NCBI GenBank assembly: GCA_024336345.1
Contig: JANFOG010000011.1
Location: forward strand, 744,001-808,000
Direction of reading: 5' to 3'
Length of the DNA stretch: 64,000 bases
From: Mariannaea sp. PMI_226
Taxonomy: Eukaryota; Ascomycota; Sordariomycetes; Hypocreales; Nectriaceae
How positions within the stretch are numbered: position 1 is the stretch's first letter; every line of letters begins with the position of its first letter. The notes under the pieces were generated by a model that saw only the letters and a list, made by a program, of their open reading frames with translations, made no database searches and was not told the DNA's origin. Both the position numbers and the translations under genes were made by a program. Of the stretch, positions 36,557 through 49,300 are shown piece after piece.

Positions 36557-39360
36557 CATCAGAAAGAAAAAAAGATGACGAGCGGAACAGTAGTAGATTC
36601 GAAGAAAGAAGAGGAAGAACAGAGCAGGAGTCCCCTCGTAACCCACGAGACCGGAAGAGGGCTATAGGAATAGTAAAAGGGCCTCTTGAACAGCGAGGTA
36701 TGGCAACGTGACTTGGACTTGGTGTGATCCTTGTTGACCAGACCAGCTTCCGCCCAAAGTTGCCTTCATCTGTTTACCGTACAGAGTAGAGTAGCTCAAG
36801 GGCGGACCCATGTGCAGTAATACAAGACGATCCACAAGCCCAATCCCAAAAGTCCTATCGGTACCATAGCTAACTTGATCTAGCACGATGCTGAGCACCG
36901 TTGAACTGAAGTTCCATATGTAAAATGAGGTCTCTGTGTATAGTCTCCATATCCCCATATTATCTGGATTGCTGTAGGAGCGACGCTTTACCCTGTTGGG
37001 ACTATATCGGTCGAGTCTTCGCCCGGCAAAAGCCTTGCTCAACCTTGCTTGGTGCCCTTGGATCCTGTGCTATACTATGTGGTAAGCTGAGCACATACCT
37101 ATCTTGGTTACTTGGGTAGCCTTTTTTTTTTTTGGCGTGTTCAACTCCCAATCCCTGGGTGGCCCTGCCGTGTTTCAGATCCATGAATGAGGCATGGTTC
37201 TACATAGTTAGTCGGCCATTACAAATGGTTTAGCACACGGGCAGCCTGTGGGTTCTCGGTCTCCAGTATCCTGCGCCTTAAAGCCCACCATCCCCTCCTT
37301 GAGTGCCTATATTAGGAAGCTTGCTCTGTGCCGTGCTTGGACCGTGAGAGGCAATTGGATGTCTTCACCATGGCGGGACTGCGTAGTCAGCATGACCAAA
37401 ATTCCTTTTCGGCAAAAACTCGTGGCAGCGGCCTGGTGCTGGTGAAATCATGCGGATCATCGCAAACGCCACCATCGCCGCCCGCAGGTGGCTTGCAGCC
37501 AGTGTTCGTCTCACAATCGCGATAGACAACAACATCATGATACATATGTTGGGGTGGTTCACTATCTTTGACATGATGTTTGGGAGGGCCTACAGTATTA
37601 CCTGTATTATGGTATATGGATGGTAATTCTCCTATCGCTACCCGGGGTTAAATCATTGTCCACGGTCATGTACTATAGGCCGTGACACTTGGATCGCTCC
37701 TCCAGGAGTCGCAACGTGCCATTTGTCTCTTGATCTGATGGTCAAATTTCCCAACGAGCGGTCGGTGCCACCAGCAGGCTGGCCACCTACCAACCTCAGA
37801 AACGCTGCTCAGGGGCGACTTGTTTGCCAAAGTACAAGAATGCTCTCCATCCTGTATGATGAACCGTATTCAAACATGCCGTAGTCTTGTTGTGCCAACA
37901 TTTTCTTTTCTTTTTCCTCTTTTCTTTTTTCGTTTTTTTCTTCTTTTTTTGCTCTCAATCTCAATCTCAATGATGTCGCGCAAGAACCGCCAAATGGTGA
38001 ACGCCGACCGGGTCCTTTGAAACCCCACCGCCTCGCCCGGGACTTGTGCGTCTACGGCCTAAAGCCCTTCGCTACGCACGCTCTGAGTCGCCTATTTCTC
38101 GAAAAAACGCAACACCATACTGGTGGCAACAGAATCTCAGGGTCCCTTTCCGGGAAGCGTTTGCTCCGTGTCACCGCCATGATCGCTTTCCGGTTCTGGT
38201 TCATTTTCATCAGAGCGTTCATAGGGTTTCCCGCTGACGTGAGAAGCAAGTCGAGCGAAGGTCATTACAGGAAAGCGTGACAGGAAATGATACCGGGATT
38301 AACCCAAGTTCCGACTATCATCGGGGTCCTAATAAATGATATCCACATAAGTACGGCTAGTGAGTTGTATACGGGTTGCACTATACTATGTACACACGTA
38401 TATGTAACATCCTAAAATGTGGCGCGTTATCTATGCTTAAGATTGTGTGTCGTTGGTAATTTCTGAGCTGAATCTACTATGTACTAACTGGCTCTTTGGG
38501 TGTGCCATTTTAAATCTATTCACGGTTCTCAATGCAAAAGCAGCCGACAAATACAAGCCCTGCTGAGAGAACCAGTGGCTTAGCAAATCCTCTCTGTTAT
38601 TCCACCAGTAAGTTACGTAGGGGTTTTTTTTTTTTTCTTTTTTGCCCTCAAGTAATCAGACACCAGCATCAGTTAGTACATAGTATGTGTTAGCTATGTA
38701 TACACGTACACAACAGATTGTGTCGGTGACTGGCGAGGCAAAAGCGTATGGGGCGATAGTCTTACCCCAGCTGCTGTAGGGCCGATTTTCAAGGCACGTC
38801 CCGAGCAATCCATAATTAACGGCTAATCGTCGTCGAGGAGGGTCCAAGGATGAGCAGCCGGAGTCATTACTGGTGCTTTCCGGATAACTAATCAAGTACT
38901 AGAGCAGCAGCGGGCTTGGAGGCCTGCTCAGGGTAAAACTGGACCAGGCTGCCTTATTGGCATCCTCTGCACTGCCATCTTGCCTCGGCTCTAGGAATTG
39001 TAAACCGAATGGCCTACTTGTGGTCCTTTAGTCAGTGAATATGTCCCCCTTAGCGTGGAGAGCGTGGAGAAGTGATTGAGGCTGGGGGGACTCGGTTGAG
39101 GAGAAGCCGGTGCCATGCTCCATACTCCGTACACTGATGGTATTTATGGCTCAGGCGGTGCAGGATTCAGCCTTCCGTTCGCTATGAACCCCGCTCTCCT
39201 CTTGCATCTCGACCATCTCTATCACTGTTGCTTGCTTTGGCTGGTTTGCTTGACTTTTCTGTGTTACTTAGAAGAACCTCAGTTCCTGTACTGTATTGGG
39301 GGAACCTCTCCTTGGCTCCCTTGTTCTGATCTGAGGGCAAAAAACCTCGGGTTGCATTAG
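36557..39360. other. Intergenic upstream of the lectin-like gene
   Basis: No gene supported. The first few hundred bases should be the promoter of the membrane protein. The rest contains T-runs (37121-37132, 37905-37950, 38623-38642) and short open frames without protein-like features. A single TACTCCGTA motif lies at 39123-39131. Confidence 0.5.
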
Positions 39361-42300
39361 GGCTCGCACTTAAAACCTGATGAATACATACACGTGCCTG
39401 TCGCTCATAGGCATCGGGTTCTAGTTGACGGCAACAAAATTGTGTCCACTTCTGACCAGGGAGGTGTCAGCGGGCTTTTGGTGAACGGAGATTACCACAC
39501 TATCAAAATCTTTCGGCTCACTTACTCACAGCAACTTGGATTAGAGCCGCTTAAGCTTATAGCCTCGTAAGTCTAAAGTGGACTAACGTATTTCTCTGGT
39601 TCCGAATATCGGAATATTGCAGATGTCAGTTAAGAATCGAGACATTCTATGTTAATATCCCTAGAGACGCTTGGGTTTCAACGACGCGGGATCGAACAGT
39701 GAGGCTTAACCACCTTCTACCCTATTGATTGTTGCTAGATCCCTCTCTCTTCAGCTCTCATTCCGAATTGAACGTGGCCCGAAAACTCACGGGTAGCCGT
39801 CAGCACATCTGGAGTCATCAAAGCTGCTAATTACGATTTTGTTACATATCGAAGCAACCGCCGATTACATTTGAAATTTGAAGCACATACTCCTCCAAGG
39901 ACTTATTGCAAACACATATACCTGAAAATGTATTGTGTTTAATTTTGCCAGTGCCTGCCCGGTAATAATTTGAGAGATGTATAGTTGTTGTCTTGTAGAC
40001 AGACCCGTTACAGTTTGCGGAGAGAGATAGGAGACGATTACATCAGTAATAGCTTACCTATCCACGTGAGTGCGGCTAATAGAAAACATTCTGGCTCATC
40101 GCAGGCCATGAGTATTACAGTTAGGCCTCCAACGTTATGGAATATCGATAACTAAAGTAGACTGAAAATATTTCAAACACTTGATCACCAGTTTATGGTA
40201 CTCCTAGCCAATCGAATGTGCATATAGACAGGTAAAAGCGGCTTGCCAAACATTCCACATAATCTCTCAGTTGGCAAACAGTTCAAGCAATCTAATGCCA
40301 CGTCTAACTATCCAATTTTATACAGCCAAGAGTTTTGGCACGGAGGACAAATCTAAGGTGATTATTACATAGCAAGAGTAACTACATCAAGTTACTTTGT
40401 CGGCTAACGCAAGCTCTAGGCTCATTCGATTGGGCGGTGGCCTATACCATCTATTGAATAGTTATCTAGTAGCTAACTACAAAGACCTCACTCTTCATTT
40501 CTAACTGACACTTTAATACTGATTTCCGTCTCTTATATAAAGCTCTATATATATAAATAATGAAAGATATATTCAACCACTTAGAGACATTCTTGTAATA
40601 TGTATAATCTAGCATACTATCTTCGGTGCAGATACTAGTAACGGTACTCCAATGCCATATTGCTTCGCCAAATAAAATTTGCGAATAGTAATTGTTAAAC
40701 GTACATGTGTCGGGCGGAGCCTACCCTAGAGGAAAAGTCCGTTGCTCGTTCTACGGGAAGGAAATGGGGAACGCTTGGGAATAATAACTAGTAAATTAGC
40801 TGTACGGATACTCTAATGTTCCTTATCAATACTATCACTGTATATCTATGAGTCAGGCGCCCCGTGACACCACTTCTTACAGTAATAGTCATTATATTTT
40901 ACCGCATGGATGAGCAGTTTTCACAAGAACTACATGAAACGAGCCAGGTGATGCTTATGCTGTGTGTGAAGAGGATCATTAGGAAACTTCAGTCGGATAA
41001 TAAACCTGCTACCCCTAATGCAGGGCTAGGAATAGTATTATAAACAAGGAAAGAATCACAAGCAAGTAGGATCCCTAAATCTCGTATCTCTGATGAGTTA
41101 ACCAATGGCAGATAGTACTTCGTAGATAGATTGAGGAAGACTCCAAAGAGTGTGCATAATAAAGCCTTTTAGATGACGATATGACGTATCTTCTCCGTAC
41201 AACTCACAATGTGAGGGCATGGTCGCATCAGTCACCCTGAGACAGACCCCATGTAGCATTTACGACGCCAATGTAGGAGTATTGGATTTCAAGGCGTATA
41301 TCCAGACGATGAAGTGGCTAAATATAGCATGAAGAATAATGTTGTGCTCTAAAGTGAAATAGTATTTGTGTTAAGACAAAACGAGTCCGCCACTAAGCAA
41401 GTTGGCATTGTAAACTGGCAGGGAGCAGCCATTACGAAAACTGGCTAGTTGCTCAACAAACGCATTCAATGCATGAATTTTGGCTTTTATTATTACTTTC
41501 AGAAAACATGTTGAAGTACATGATAAGGAATAGTCTTGGCAAATTATGAATAAGGAAGAGCTGGTAAACTAATTTGTGCCGGGAGACGCAGCCTCGTGCA
41601 TAGCTGGAAGTGAGCATTGAAAACTTGATCGTATGTGCCGCAACAAATCAGAGAGAGAGAGAGGGCACAGGTAATGAGTCTTTTTCATAAAGGACATGAG
41701 ACATAAATGTATACTAAACCCTGACTGTAATCGACATAGGCTATCATCCATATGGATGACATATAAATGTCCCTATTAGTTTTAAGGAGAACAAAGATAA
41801 TTGTATAACGATATAGAACTTCGGGAATAATATTAGTTTTGTGTTATCCATTGAAGATATACGCAAGGTATTGTGGAAGTATTATCGTGTTATGGGTCGT
41901 AGTATTATGAATGTGAGGAGAGTGTCTTAGTGAAGGGGAGCAATCCGATTGGGCATGACTTGTGTTTGCTGTGGCGTAACGTTGATTATGGCGGTGGTCA
42001 TAGCACAAGCCACTCGACGTGATCATATCTGCTATCAATTCGAGTACTATTTATTTTGCCAAGGAGCTTTGTGTCTTGAGCTACAATTAGATCATGTAAT
42101 GAATAAGTCTTTCCTTTACAGCACTGTACACATCTACTAGAAGCAAATTTGGGGACAGTAGCGTCATTGAGAAGGATATCCTGGAGTTCGGAGAGCCTGT
42201 GTTCTTTTTTACGATATATCTCCTGCTTGGGGCCGCCGTTTTCATTGTAGGCTCTCCCAAAATTTTTTGGCAAAATGGCTATCTCATTGCCCTAGATTCA

Positions 42301-42600
42301 TCAAAGTCGAGGACACTCTTTTTGTTACATTTATCCTGGTCATAGCTAGCAACAGCTTTCTTGAGGCTCAAAGCCCAGGTTTCCCGTGGAACTTTACACA
42401 CCCAATGTTCCATATTGGGGGCTTTAGGAGACAGACCTGATATAGGTTCAATCCCGGTCTCAAAGCGAGCTGCCCGCCTCCTCTGTTTTCAAACTGCTGT
42501 ATCTGGAAGACGACCAATAGATTGACTTATCACGGATGGTTCTAAGCCCTGGTCGGGTCACGGGAAGACAAGGCGTAATACAAATAAAAAGGACCGACCG
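39361..42600. other. AT-rich region almost devoid of open frames
   Basis: From 39361 to 41568 there is no open frame of 60 codons on either strand. The sequence is visibly AT-rich with many TA dinucleotides (for example 40540-40620), while a small GC-richer patch (40705-40770, TGTCGGGCGGAGCC...) stands out. This is what RIP-mutated repeat remnants look like in fungi, but no element can be identified by eye. Confidence 0.5.
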
Positions 42601-43355
42601 AAAGTGATCAAGTGGGAAGATGAAACGAAAAGGACGTCTGGTTATGTGCTGGCTCGTATACCGATGCTCCAATACTAATAACCACAACCGTCTTTCATTA
42701 CATCGTCCACTGACGTCAGTGTTTGGAGATATCATGCCACAATCAGAACAGTCGAATGTTCCGTCCTTGCCGAGACGCTTCAGATATCGAGTCGAAATCC
42801 TGCTGCGAGCTAGCGAAAAGCTTCGAAATCTCGCGGTCCTCGCTTTTCCCCTAGATATCCCAGATGCTCATTTCTATTTCATCCGCGAACCAAGTGTCAT
42901 AACGTCCTCCCAGCGAGAAAAGGGAGCTGATGGAGGGTTTTGGTCCAAGTGGAACTGTAAGAGCCGGCTTCATCCCAGTATACGGAAAACGAAGTCCGGA
43001 AAGCCAAGAACGATGATATAATTTCGGTGTACGTTTCGAAAGGGCGATGAGATTAAAATGTCCGCGAAATTTGCACTCAGCTATATCCGAATGTATATCG
43101 CGCTTTTGTTAATCCTATATAAACCCTACATTACCTATCAGCCACGAGGCGATAATCAAAACAAAGCTTCAAACTCGCTTCCGCTCTTGCGATTCGAGAT
43201 TCCGACACATGGCTACCAGATCCAACCGGTTGACTGGTCCAACGCCTCCAACCAACGCCGCAAGTGAAATGACACGCAGGGCGGGACGCTCCCGTATCGA
43301 CGTCTCGCCTTTCTATCCTCCGTATTCAAGAGCGATCGAGGTTACTCGATTGATT
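42601..43355. other. Intergenic 3' of the acetate transporter with possible plus-strand promoter elements
   Basis: This 755-bp stretch is less AT-rich than the DNA to its left. It contains the CRE palindrome (42708-42721), a 95-codon open frame (42734-43021, +) and a TATATAAA at 43116-43123. An ATG at 43209 opens a 104-codon frame that runs antisense into the last exon of the transporter. None of these frames has a recognised domain, so I do not call a gene. Confidence 0.4.
42708..42721. promoter_or_regulatory. 14-bp perfect palindrome with CRE core TGACGTCA
   Basis: CACTGACGTCAGTG is self-complementary over all 14 bases and contains the full CRE/ATF site. It lies 13 bp upstream of an ATG (42734) that opens a 95-codon frame ending at 43021. 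That frame has no recognisable domain. Confidence 0.5.
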
Positions 43356-44585
43356 TTAATCGGAGTGCTCTCTCTCAGACTTGCCTCGGATGACAGTAGA
43401 GAGGTCGCCAACGGGGATCTGAATGGGGAAGTCGACAATTGCAAGCATGATGGCAATGAAAATGTACCAGCCGGCCATACAGCAAACGAAACCGCAAGCA
43501 CCACCGCCCTAGATAAGAGTTAGCATAAACGGTTGAAACCATACCAGGGAGATAGAATGCATTGGAGAGTGTAGATGAGAGAGATACATACAACAATCAG
43601 CTTGTTAGCAAGATCGGCGTTACCAGTAAAGTCACGAGCAAGAGCCCAGAAACCGGCAGTGAGGAGGTAGAAGCAGAGTTGCAAGCTGAAGAAGATGGTG
43701 ACAAAGACAACGTTGGTTCGGAGGGAGCAGACGAGGAAGATAGTCGTCAAGACACCCATGAAAACGAGCCAGAAACCTGTTTTTGTTCCACCAGGGTTAG
43801 CATTGTGTTCAAGACCCACTGGGTTACGAGGTTCAATTCGTCTTTTTTTATATTCATTTCGGCTGACTTACCCAGAGAAGCATTAAAGCCAGTAGTTGTA
43901 AGACCCTCAGCACCAGACTTGGCATCGGCGGGAGCATATGAAGCGTACGCGGCAAAGGCGGGGATCAAGGTAGCACCGTAGGAGAACCAGAAGCCACCGA
44001 AGCTGCAGAAGACGATGGAAGAGAAGCTGTTGCCGAGAACCCACTCGAGGACACCGCCGATAACCATGAGGAGACCACCCATGAAGACATAAGGACCACT
44101 GAAAAAGGCGCGAGATTAGTATCGAAATCGAGCGGTTGTCGAGGGTTTGGGTTTTGGAAGTTGGACATACTTGGAAGCAGCACCGCTGCCACCGGCGCCT
44201 CGCCAGGCCATGAGATCGCAAGTCAGAGGGGTAAAGGCAAGGAGGAAGCCAACCAGAGCACTGTTCATCGCAAAAGTCAGCCATCAATGTTTGAATTACA
44301 CGGATCTGGAAATCGGAATCATCCTTCCAAATCAAAATTGGAGACAAAGGAATGATTTTGGGGGTTATGGACGTACATAGGAGTAGGGTTACCAAAAGTC
44401 TTTCGCAGCTCACCCTTGACCACGGTAGGAGGTGATAGGTAGAGCTTCTCGAACAACTCAGGGCTCATAGACACGCTGGCGGCAGAGCGGAACTGCTTAA
44501 GAGCCTCCATGCGGTTAGATTCGGGGTCGTAAACACCATTGCCATTCTGCTTGGCGCTGACCTCGGAGTGTTCTGTGGAAGCCAT
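43356..44585 (-). CDS. GPR1/FUN34/YaaH-family acetate (or ammonium) transporter
   Basis: Five exons: 44585-44377, 44260-44171, 44098-43872, 43776-43592 and 43508-43356 (287 aa). All introns are GT-AG and 53-116 nt long. After a ~70-residue cytosolic N-terminus comes the family signature region [30 protein letters not shown]. Six hydrophobic spans follow, including GGLLMVIGGVLEWVLGNSFSS, FWLVFMGVLTTIFLVCSLRT and the last span MAGWYIFIAIMLAIVDFPI. The family includes yeast Ady2 and Aspergillus AcpA (acetate permeases) and Ato proteins implicated in ammonium export; substrate cannot be decided here. The upstream region is 5.7 kb long and GC-rich with G-runs, compatible with complex carbon-source regulation, which is inference. 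Confidence 0.93.
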
Positions 44586-45614
44586 TTTGAAAGGGATTGA
44601 TCCTCAGGCGGCGGCGCTAACTGCGAAGATAGATAGGGGTGAATTAGGAGAAGAGAAGAGAAGAGAAAGGTGGGAGACAAAGGCAGAGGGTATCAAGCTT
44701 GTTTTCAAGGATGAAGGGACCCAAAAATGGAGGAAAGCAAACTTCTGGGCAGGAACGGGGTATCTTGATGTGCTTGCTTGAGAACGACCAGCCAATGCAA
44801 CGACAAGTCCGAAACAAGGTCCGGAACGGGGACAGATCTTATATCAGGCCATGGCATCGTGAGAGTCCCATGGCAGGGTTTGCATTCTTGGTCTTTCTTC
44901 CCCCAGATTGGCACGGAAGTTGGCGCCACCCTTTGCTCCGGCCCCCCATGCAATCATCTCCTCTCAGTGCTGGACTTCTACGAGAACGACCCAGGACTAT
45001 CGTAGTTTCCCCAGACCCATTGGAGGTCAGATCTCCACCGCTGGGGCAAGGGGAGAACAAGTCCGGGAGGGTGGAGTATGAGGAGGAGATCGACCCAGCC
45101 AGCGCCGCCGCCTGTCCGTAGGGGGGCGTGGGACCTGGGCTGGCTGGGGATCCTGATGCGGTCCGCCCGCAAAGCAAAACGAGTCAAGAGCCTTCGTTGG
45201 GCGTGCATGGATGGGGGGGGAGAGCCTGAACCCCAGTGTCTAGCATTCATCAACAGAAGTCGGGGGGGCAGGGGGGGGCTCATTGGAGCGTGCACGTATT
45301 GCTAGTTGCCAAAGAGGTTTAGAATGAGGAGAATGAGTTGATGGTGGAAAGCCAGTCGTCTGGGATACAATGGGCGGAAACGAGGGAATGATCCACAGCC
45401 AACGTATTTACCAACTTGGCTGCCGGTGCTACCATGGTGTGTGCTCCGTGCATTACTACATAGTACATAAGTGAACTATTAGTACAATCGATGGTGGAGG
45501 AGGGGGGGAAGAGTGCGAAGTGAAGTGGCGTAATATGTGGTTGTAGCTACTATGTACGTACTGTATAAGTCAATTTAGAACAGGGAAACGGAGAAGGGGA
45601 ATGGAAGATGGAAA

Positions 45615-45630
45615 TACGGAGTACGGAGTA
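45615..45630 (+). repeat. TACGGAGTACGGAGTA motif, copy 2
   Basis: Identical over 16 bases to 15487-15502, 30 kb away, also in non-coding DNA. Confidence 0.85.
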
Positions 45631-46286
45631 TTCGTAAAGTCCTGGGGGAGGCCCTGGGGTAGCCTCAATGAACCAATCCACCATATTGGGGGAAAGCCTT
45701 TAGTCTGTTGCGGGGAACGAACCAACACTCGTCACTCGCTGCTGAAAAGTTGGAGTCACCAGGATCCGTTCCCCACACCATCCTTTCGCCCGACGACGGG
45801 AAGGGGATGGGGGCTTGGAGTAAAGAAGGGGAAAGCACAGAAGAAGAGAGATCGCTCACCGCACCGTGAGACAGATGGAGGCAGATGGGGGGATCTCATT
45901 GGAGCCATGGCCCATGGAGGGTACCAGGAATGGCATTCTTTGTTGGGAGATCTCCTCAAGCGCACAGGCACATACACGCACACAGGCACACACGCTGCGA
46001 GTCTGTGAGTCTAGGAGGGCGTCCGCATCCGGCCTGCGCAGGGGGGGAGGGGGGTGGAGATGTGGAAGGGCACAATAGAAATGTCACCACGATGCCACAC
46101 AACCCCAGGATTACAGGGACGCGAAGGAGCACTTCGGTTGGCCGGATGGAGGGGGGAACCTGGCGGATGGTTGGGATAGAAGAGATGCAGCAGCAAAGCA
46201 AAAAGAACAGGCCTGCAGGAGTTTGGATGCGGAGGACAGCGAGCACCTGGAGTAATAGCAAACAATATCAAGAGGGGGTTGGTGAT

Positions 46287-46312
46287 GGTGGTGGTGGTGG
46301 TGGTGGTGGTGG
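46287..46312 (+). repeat. GGT triplet microsatellite
   Basis: About 26 bases of uninterrupted GGT repeat in non-coding DNA. The poly-valine frame it creates is not a gene. Confidence 0.9.
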
Positions 46313-49300
46313 ACGAGCTACATAGTGCAGATTATGTGTGTGCATACATTGGTTTTGGCGTGAGGGGAAAAGCCAAGAAAAAAAAATCATCTTATGTGCT
46401 ATGTATGAAATATGCAAGTTGGTTCATCATAGATTTTTCGAGTAGAAAATCTGTGTACTTTTAGGCAGAACAACCAACAAGCCCTGGGTGGTATGCGAAC
46501 ATGCCACCGGGATGTGGCAGGAAAAGAAAGTCCGGTCTCTGGAGGGAAGGGAAGGAAAATGATTCAATTCTCAACAGCAGCGGAATAGCTGATGTCCTAC
46601 TCGTGGGATTAAGAAAAAAAAAAAACGAACGCACTCGCAAACGCACGCGCGCACATATCGTACATACACGTTACCTGCGCAACCTACGTAGTCGTCGCAG
46701 AAGCAAACCTTCGGGTCCGCACCCAGAAACGGTGTCACACACACTCCTCTCTCACTGCACATTCAGAGCGAAATAATAATATTAAAATAATAATGAGCAA
46801 AAAGGGCAAGGTGACCATTCTTGATGAGGGAGTTGACAGGCAACGTGGCAGGCTGGGGGGGGCAGGTTGGGCAAACAGGCGACGAGTTGATTTTGTTTTT
46901 GGCAATGTGTGCGGGTGGCAGAGCACAGTTACTGCGTTGATATGTGCAAGGGCGAAGCATTGGTGGAAGGGGGAGAGACTTATGCTGTACAGACTACAAT
47001 ACTGTGCATACAATATTCAAGGCACCTTTTTGCGTATTCTTTCGTTCTGGCTTGACACACTCATCACACACCAATTACACATGACTACTTAGTCTCCGCG
47101 CACTACCGCCTTAGGGAGGGCGCCCAGTCTGTGTTTAATCTCCAGCTTCCCTGCCTTGCATTACGTACTTGATGCCATGCCGCGCGCTAATCAATGACTA
47201 TAGTATTGTAGGATGAAGCGTATACAGAATACCTTCCACCTGGCTGTTCTATTGTATCTATCGATTTGCCTTGTATACGAAAAAGAGAGCACACGTAGTC
47301 GTTCTTGTGTGGGTAACGCCATGTGGCGGATTTACACGTTTCATCAGTTCATCCAGTGTCACAGCCCCTCCCATTTTGCCATGGCCCGTTAGTGGCTGAT
47401 TGTAGACATGTACATAAGACAGATTTTCTATTGTCTCATAGAGAGAATATCATGTTGTAGGTCATCGTATATGGGTCGTGATGGTATCAGCTCTCCCCTC
47501 GGAGCTGTGGTGGAACAAAACCATTAACACATTTGATTCTCATTACCTCCTTTCTTTTTTTTTCTCTTCCATTTGATATGATGCAATTTAAGCAAATTAT
47601 GCCACGCATTATTGTACCCCCGTTCTCTTCCATACCTTCACCTGCTTGCTCATTCCAGTGTTATTAGCCATCAATCAATTTCACCAACCTGTGGTAAGTA
47701 ATGGAGGGTCGCCTGAGACCGGCGCTGGCTGTAAGCGATGTCCACTCACACTCACACACAAACCAAGCAAGGCAGGGCGAGCGGAGTTGCATGCAGCGTG
47801 CAATAGCGAAGGTAATAGAAAAAAAAAGAAAAGAAAGGATTGAAAAAAAAAAGATACGTATCATTACATAGCTGAAGCAAAGGAACTGGCTGGGTAACTG
47901 GATTGAATCAACCGGAAAGAAATCCATAGACTAAGAACCCCCCCAAAAAAACGAAATATGTACTACCAACCTGTCTGAACGCGCAAAAAGCAGCCTAACA
48001 AACAAACAAGAAACGTCGTGGGCCTCTGCGGCTCCGAGGTAGCCGCTAAAATGAACATCCATCATGCTATGTTGTTTTTAGTGTCCGCCAAATCGCGGCT
48101 CCGCAGCGAAGCCTTCTTTTTGAGGGGCGGACCGGACCCCCTCCTCCACCATTCCCCCCCCCCTTCTCCTCCCAATGGAGCGAAAGACCCTTGGAGAATA
48201 TATCCGGGCGTCCAATCAGATGCAGCAACTCGAACCATATTTCGGTACTTGTCCTTGGAGCCAAGGAGCTCTATCTTGGCAGGCGGGTTTGACGTGGAAA
48301 TGGGGGATGGAAAAGGGAATAGGTTGATAGAATGGGGACAGGGAAGTAAGGAAGGGAAGCAAGGGAGTGGAGGTTCGGGGCATAAAAAGTCCGAATGCTC
48401 CTATTTCCACGTGATGTGACGGGGAGATGGGAGTCCGTCCATGGAATGGTTGCAATACTATGGTAAAGTATGGTATGGTAGGTCAGTCATGAGTGTGTTG
48501 TTGGGACCGGCAGGCTGACTCCAGCTTCACCACCACCACCACAACTAGATGGGTACACGAAACAATGGCATTTTTCATATCTTTTCTCGTTCTTGTGCAG
48601 TTCATCCATGTTCTCGGAGAGTGGGATTATTGTTTGTCTCTCTAGCTTCTTACCGTTTTCCTTACACGAGCATTAACCAACTCCCCAACTGAACCAGCAT
48701 AAGACAATCCAACGAAATATCCACGAAAGGACCGAAGGCGTTCCTCCTTTTAGCAAATTCTCCACGTTTCAACATGATCGCCACAATTGGTAATAGATGA
48801 TTCAAGGATATGGCTACTACTGTCAACTGCACTTTACTCCTTAGAGTCAGTTATCCACCAGGAGTCCTCCCAGTCCTGATGGATGTTCCCTTCGGACTTT
48901 GTCCATGCCCTTTTGCAATCCCCAGATTCCTTACCCTTTCTGATATCTGACATATGTCATATCCCACATCGTTGTCCTAACGAAAGCATGAGGCTCAAGT
49001 CGGGAATCAGTTGCCAGCATTAACTCCGCGAATACGCTTGTTCCAGTCACCCCCCATTACCCCATTCATGTATGTCCCCCAAAAGATGGGACTTCGCCGA
49101 GGGAGATCCATCCTTCTGTCACAGTCTGGAGCTCAAGTCTACGCTAGGAGCTCTAAAATCTCTACTCTTCTTAGCTTCGCCTCAGGCCGTGAAAGAAAGC
49201 CCTTGCGGAAACTATCCAGTTTGGAACCATATGCCGGATCGCCGTCGAGTCTTCCTGCTGCCCCGACGCCAGTGAGGCTCCCCGCCGATTGGCGACTCCC

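Noticed and set aside
36662..37042. 126-codon minus-strand frame upstream of the lectin-like gene
   Set aside because: No domain features; it lies where the promoter of the membrane protein gene is expected.
40707..40770. Possible solo-LTR start TGTCGGGCGGAGCC
   Set aside because: I found no matching CA end with a target-site duplication, so an LTR cannot be supported by eye.
42444..42456. tRNA B-box-like GGTTCAATCCC
   Set aside because: The flanking bases do not form a T-arm or acceptor stem and no A-box partner fits; likewise B-box-like strings near 16813, 24430 and 52333.
46279..46320. Poly-valine frame
   Set aside because: Produced by the GGT microsatellite.
48018..48419. 133-codon plus-strand frame
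   Set aside because: Random-looking composition with Pro runs from CCC tracts and no family resemblance.
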